NCBI RefSeq assembly: GCF_009760915.1
Contig: NZ_VIDQ01000015.1
Coordinates: forward strand, 1 to 64,000
DNA from: Azohydromonas aeria
Lineage (GTDB): Bacteria; Pseudomonadota; Gammaproteobacteria; Burkholderiales; Burkholderiaceae_C
Length of the DNA: 64,000 bases
Direction: 5' to 3'
Part shown: one piece after another, positions 63,532 to 64,000 of the stretch
How positions within the stretch are numbered: position 1 is the stretch's first letter
How the letters are laid out: each line of letters begins with the position of its first letter
The notes under the pieces: model-generated
Told to the model about the DNA's origin: nothing
The model's database searches: none
What the model saw: only the letters and a program-made list of their open reading frames with translations
Translations under genes and position numbers: made by a program

Positions 63532-64000
63532 ATGCCTTCACTCCAAGACCCGATCCGGCCCGGCACGAGCCCCGTGACGCCCGCGCAGCAGCGCCGCCGT
63601 GGCCTGGCGCTGGCGGCGGCCATCGTCGGCGGCTGGTTGACCTTGCATGTCTGGGGCGTGTTCTTCCACGCGTGGAGCGGCATCGACTGGCTGCGCGCAC
63701 CGCTGCTGGTGGCGCTGCAGGCCTGGCTGTCCACGGGGCTGTTCATCGTGGCGCACGACGCCATCCACGGCTCGCTGGCACCGGGCCGGCCGCGGCTCAA
63801 TGCCGCCATCGGGCAGCTGTGCGTGGGCCTGTACGCGGGCTTCCGCTTCACGCGGCTGGCGGCGTCGCACCGGCTGCACCACGAGGCGCCGGGCACCGCC
63901 GACGACCCGGACTTCCACGCCCCGGCGCCGCGCGCCTTCGCCGCCTGGCTGCATGCCTTCTTCCGGCGCCATTTCGGGCTGGCCGAGTTCGCCCGCGTCA
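63532..64000 (+). CDS. crtW: Beta-carotene ketolase, 5' part cut by the window edge
   Basis: The visible 156 residues match CrtW, the di-iron membrane oxygenase that adds the 4-keto group to beta-carotene on the way to canthaxanthin and astaxanthin. Seen are a first hydrophobic segment (GLALAAAIVGGWLTL), the histidine box HDAIH at 75-79 in FIVAHDAIHGSLAP, and HRLHH at 113-117 with EAPGTADDPDFH after it. ATGs at 63502 and 63511 are in frame and could be the true start. The C-terminal histidine boxes lie beyond the window. Confidence 0.88.
   Translation, partial: MPSLQDPIRPGTSPVTPAQQRRRGLALAAAIVGGWLTLHVWGVFFHAWSGIDWLRAPLLVALQAWLSTGLFIVAHDAIHGSLAPGRPRLNAAIGQLCVGLYAGFRFTRLAASHRLHHEAPGTADDPDFHAPAPRAFAAWLHAFFRRHFGLAEFARV

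Overview
The window is about 70% G+C, densely coded and free of rRNA or tRNA genes. The mix of families points to a betaproteobacterium of the Burkholderiales, probably Comamonadaceae. The families that suggest this are a Bug-type solute receptor, two TRAP receptors, a second IF-1 gene, an H-NS-like protein, AtuA, a NodT-type efflux operon and aromatic or terpenoid ester hydrolases. This placement is inferred from gene content and was not checked by a search.

Layout. 1-567 has no convincing gene and carries copies of a palindromic repeat. 568-6203 (minus) is a biotin operon, bioA-bioF-bioD-bioB, ending in a cytochrome P450 gene; most junctions overlap by 4 bp. 6389-14707 (minus) is a propionyl-CoA to succinyl-CoA locus: methylmalonyl-CoA mutase, a GIY-YIG/MeaB fusion, the two propionyl-CoA carboxylase subunits and an epimerase-like protein. 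A divergent GntR regulator sits at 14798-15499. The biotin genes therefore lie directly downstream of a biotin-dependent carboxylase. A dispersed ~33-bp palindrome is concentrated in 1-12515 and is densest around and inside the GIY-YIG gene.

15774-25086 is mixed accessory sequence: a TRAP receptor, an SDR, a TIR-domain protein, two tyrosine-recombinase-like proteins that lack most catalytic residues (one translationally coupled to an unknown partner), a thioredoxin, a flavodoxin-like protein and a zinc alcohol dehydrogenase. 25327-33755 holds single genes: a NYN-LOTUS protein, a CAP protein, a receiver-PAS-histidine kinase hybrid, a V8-like protease, a second IF-1 with a small Cys protein, an H-NS-like protein, Ada, a periplasmic protein and a phasin-like protein.

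34223-40741 (minus) is an RND efflux operon with its TetR regulator as the last gene and a perfect 16-bp palindrome at the promoter. 41019-48898 is an acyl-CoA catabolic region: AraC regulator, 3-hydroxyacyl-CoA dehydrogenase, acyl-CoA dehydrogenase, thiolase, aldehyde dehydrogenase and acyl-CoA ligase. Its propionyl-CoA or acetyl-CoA products could feed the carboxylase/mutase locus.

48942-56652 joins a LysR regulator, a split AtuA pair, a Bug receptor, a tannase-like esterase and a second secreted hydrolase. 56992-60876 is a GntR/sugar kinase/DapA-family aldolase/TRAP receptor set, probably for a sugar-acid type substrate. 60893-64000 holds nicotinate phosphoribosyltransferase, a CrtX-like glycosyltransferase and a divergent beta-carotene ketolase cut by the window edge. 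That edge is probably the start of a carotenoid cluster.

The most unusual material is the GIY-YIG/palindrome association with the repeat-built linker in MeaB, the TIR protein next to degenerate recombinases, the coupled pseudo-recombinase pair, and the P450 inside the biotin operon.
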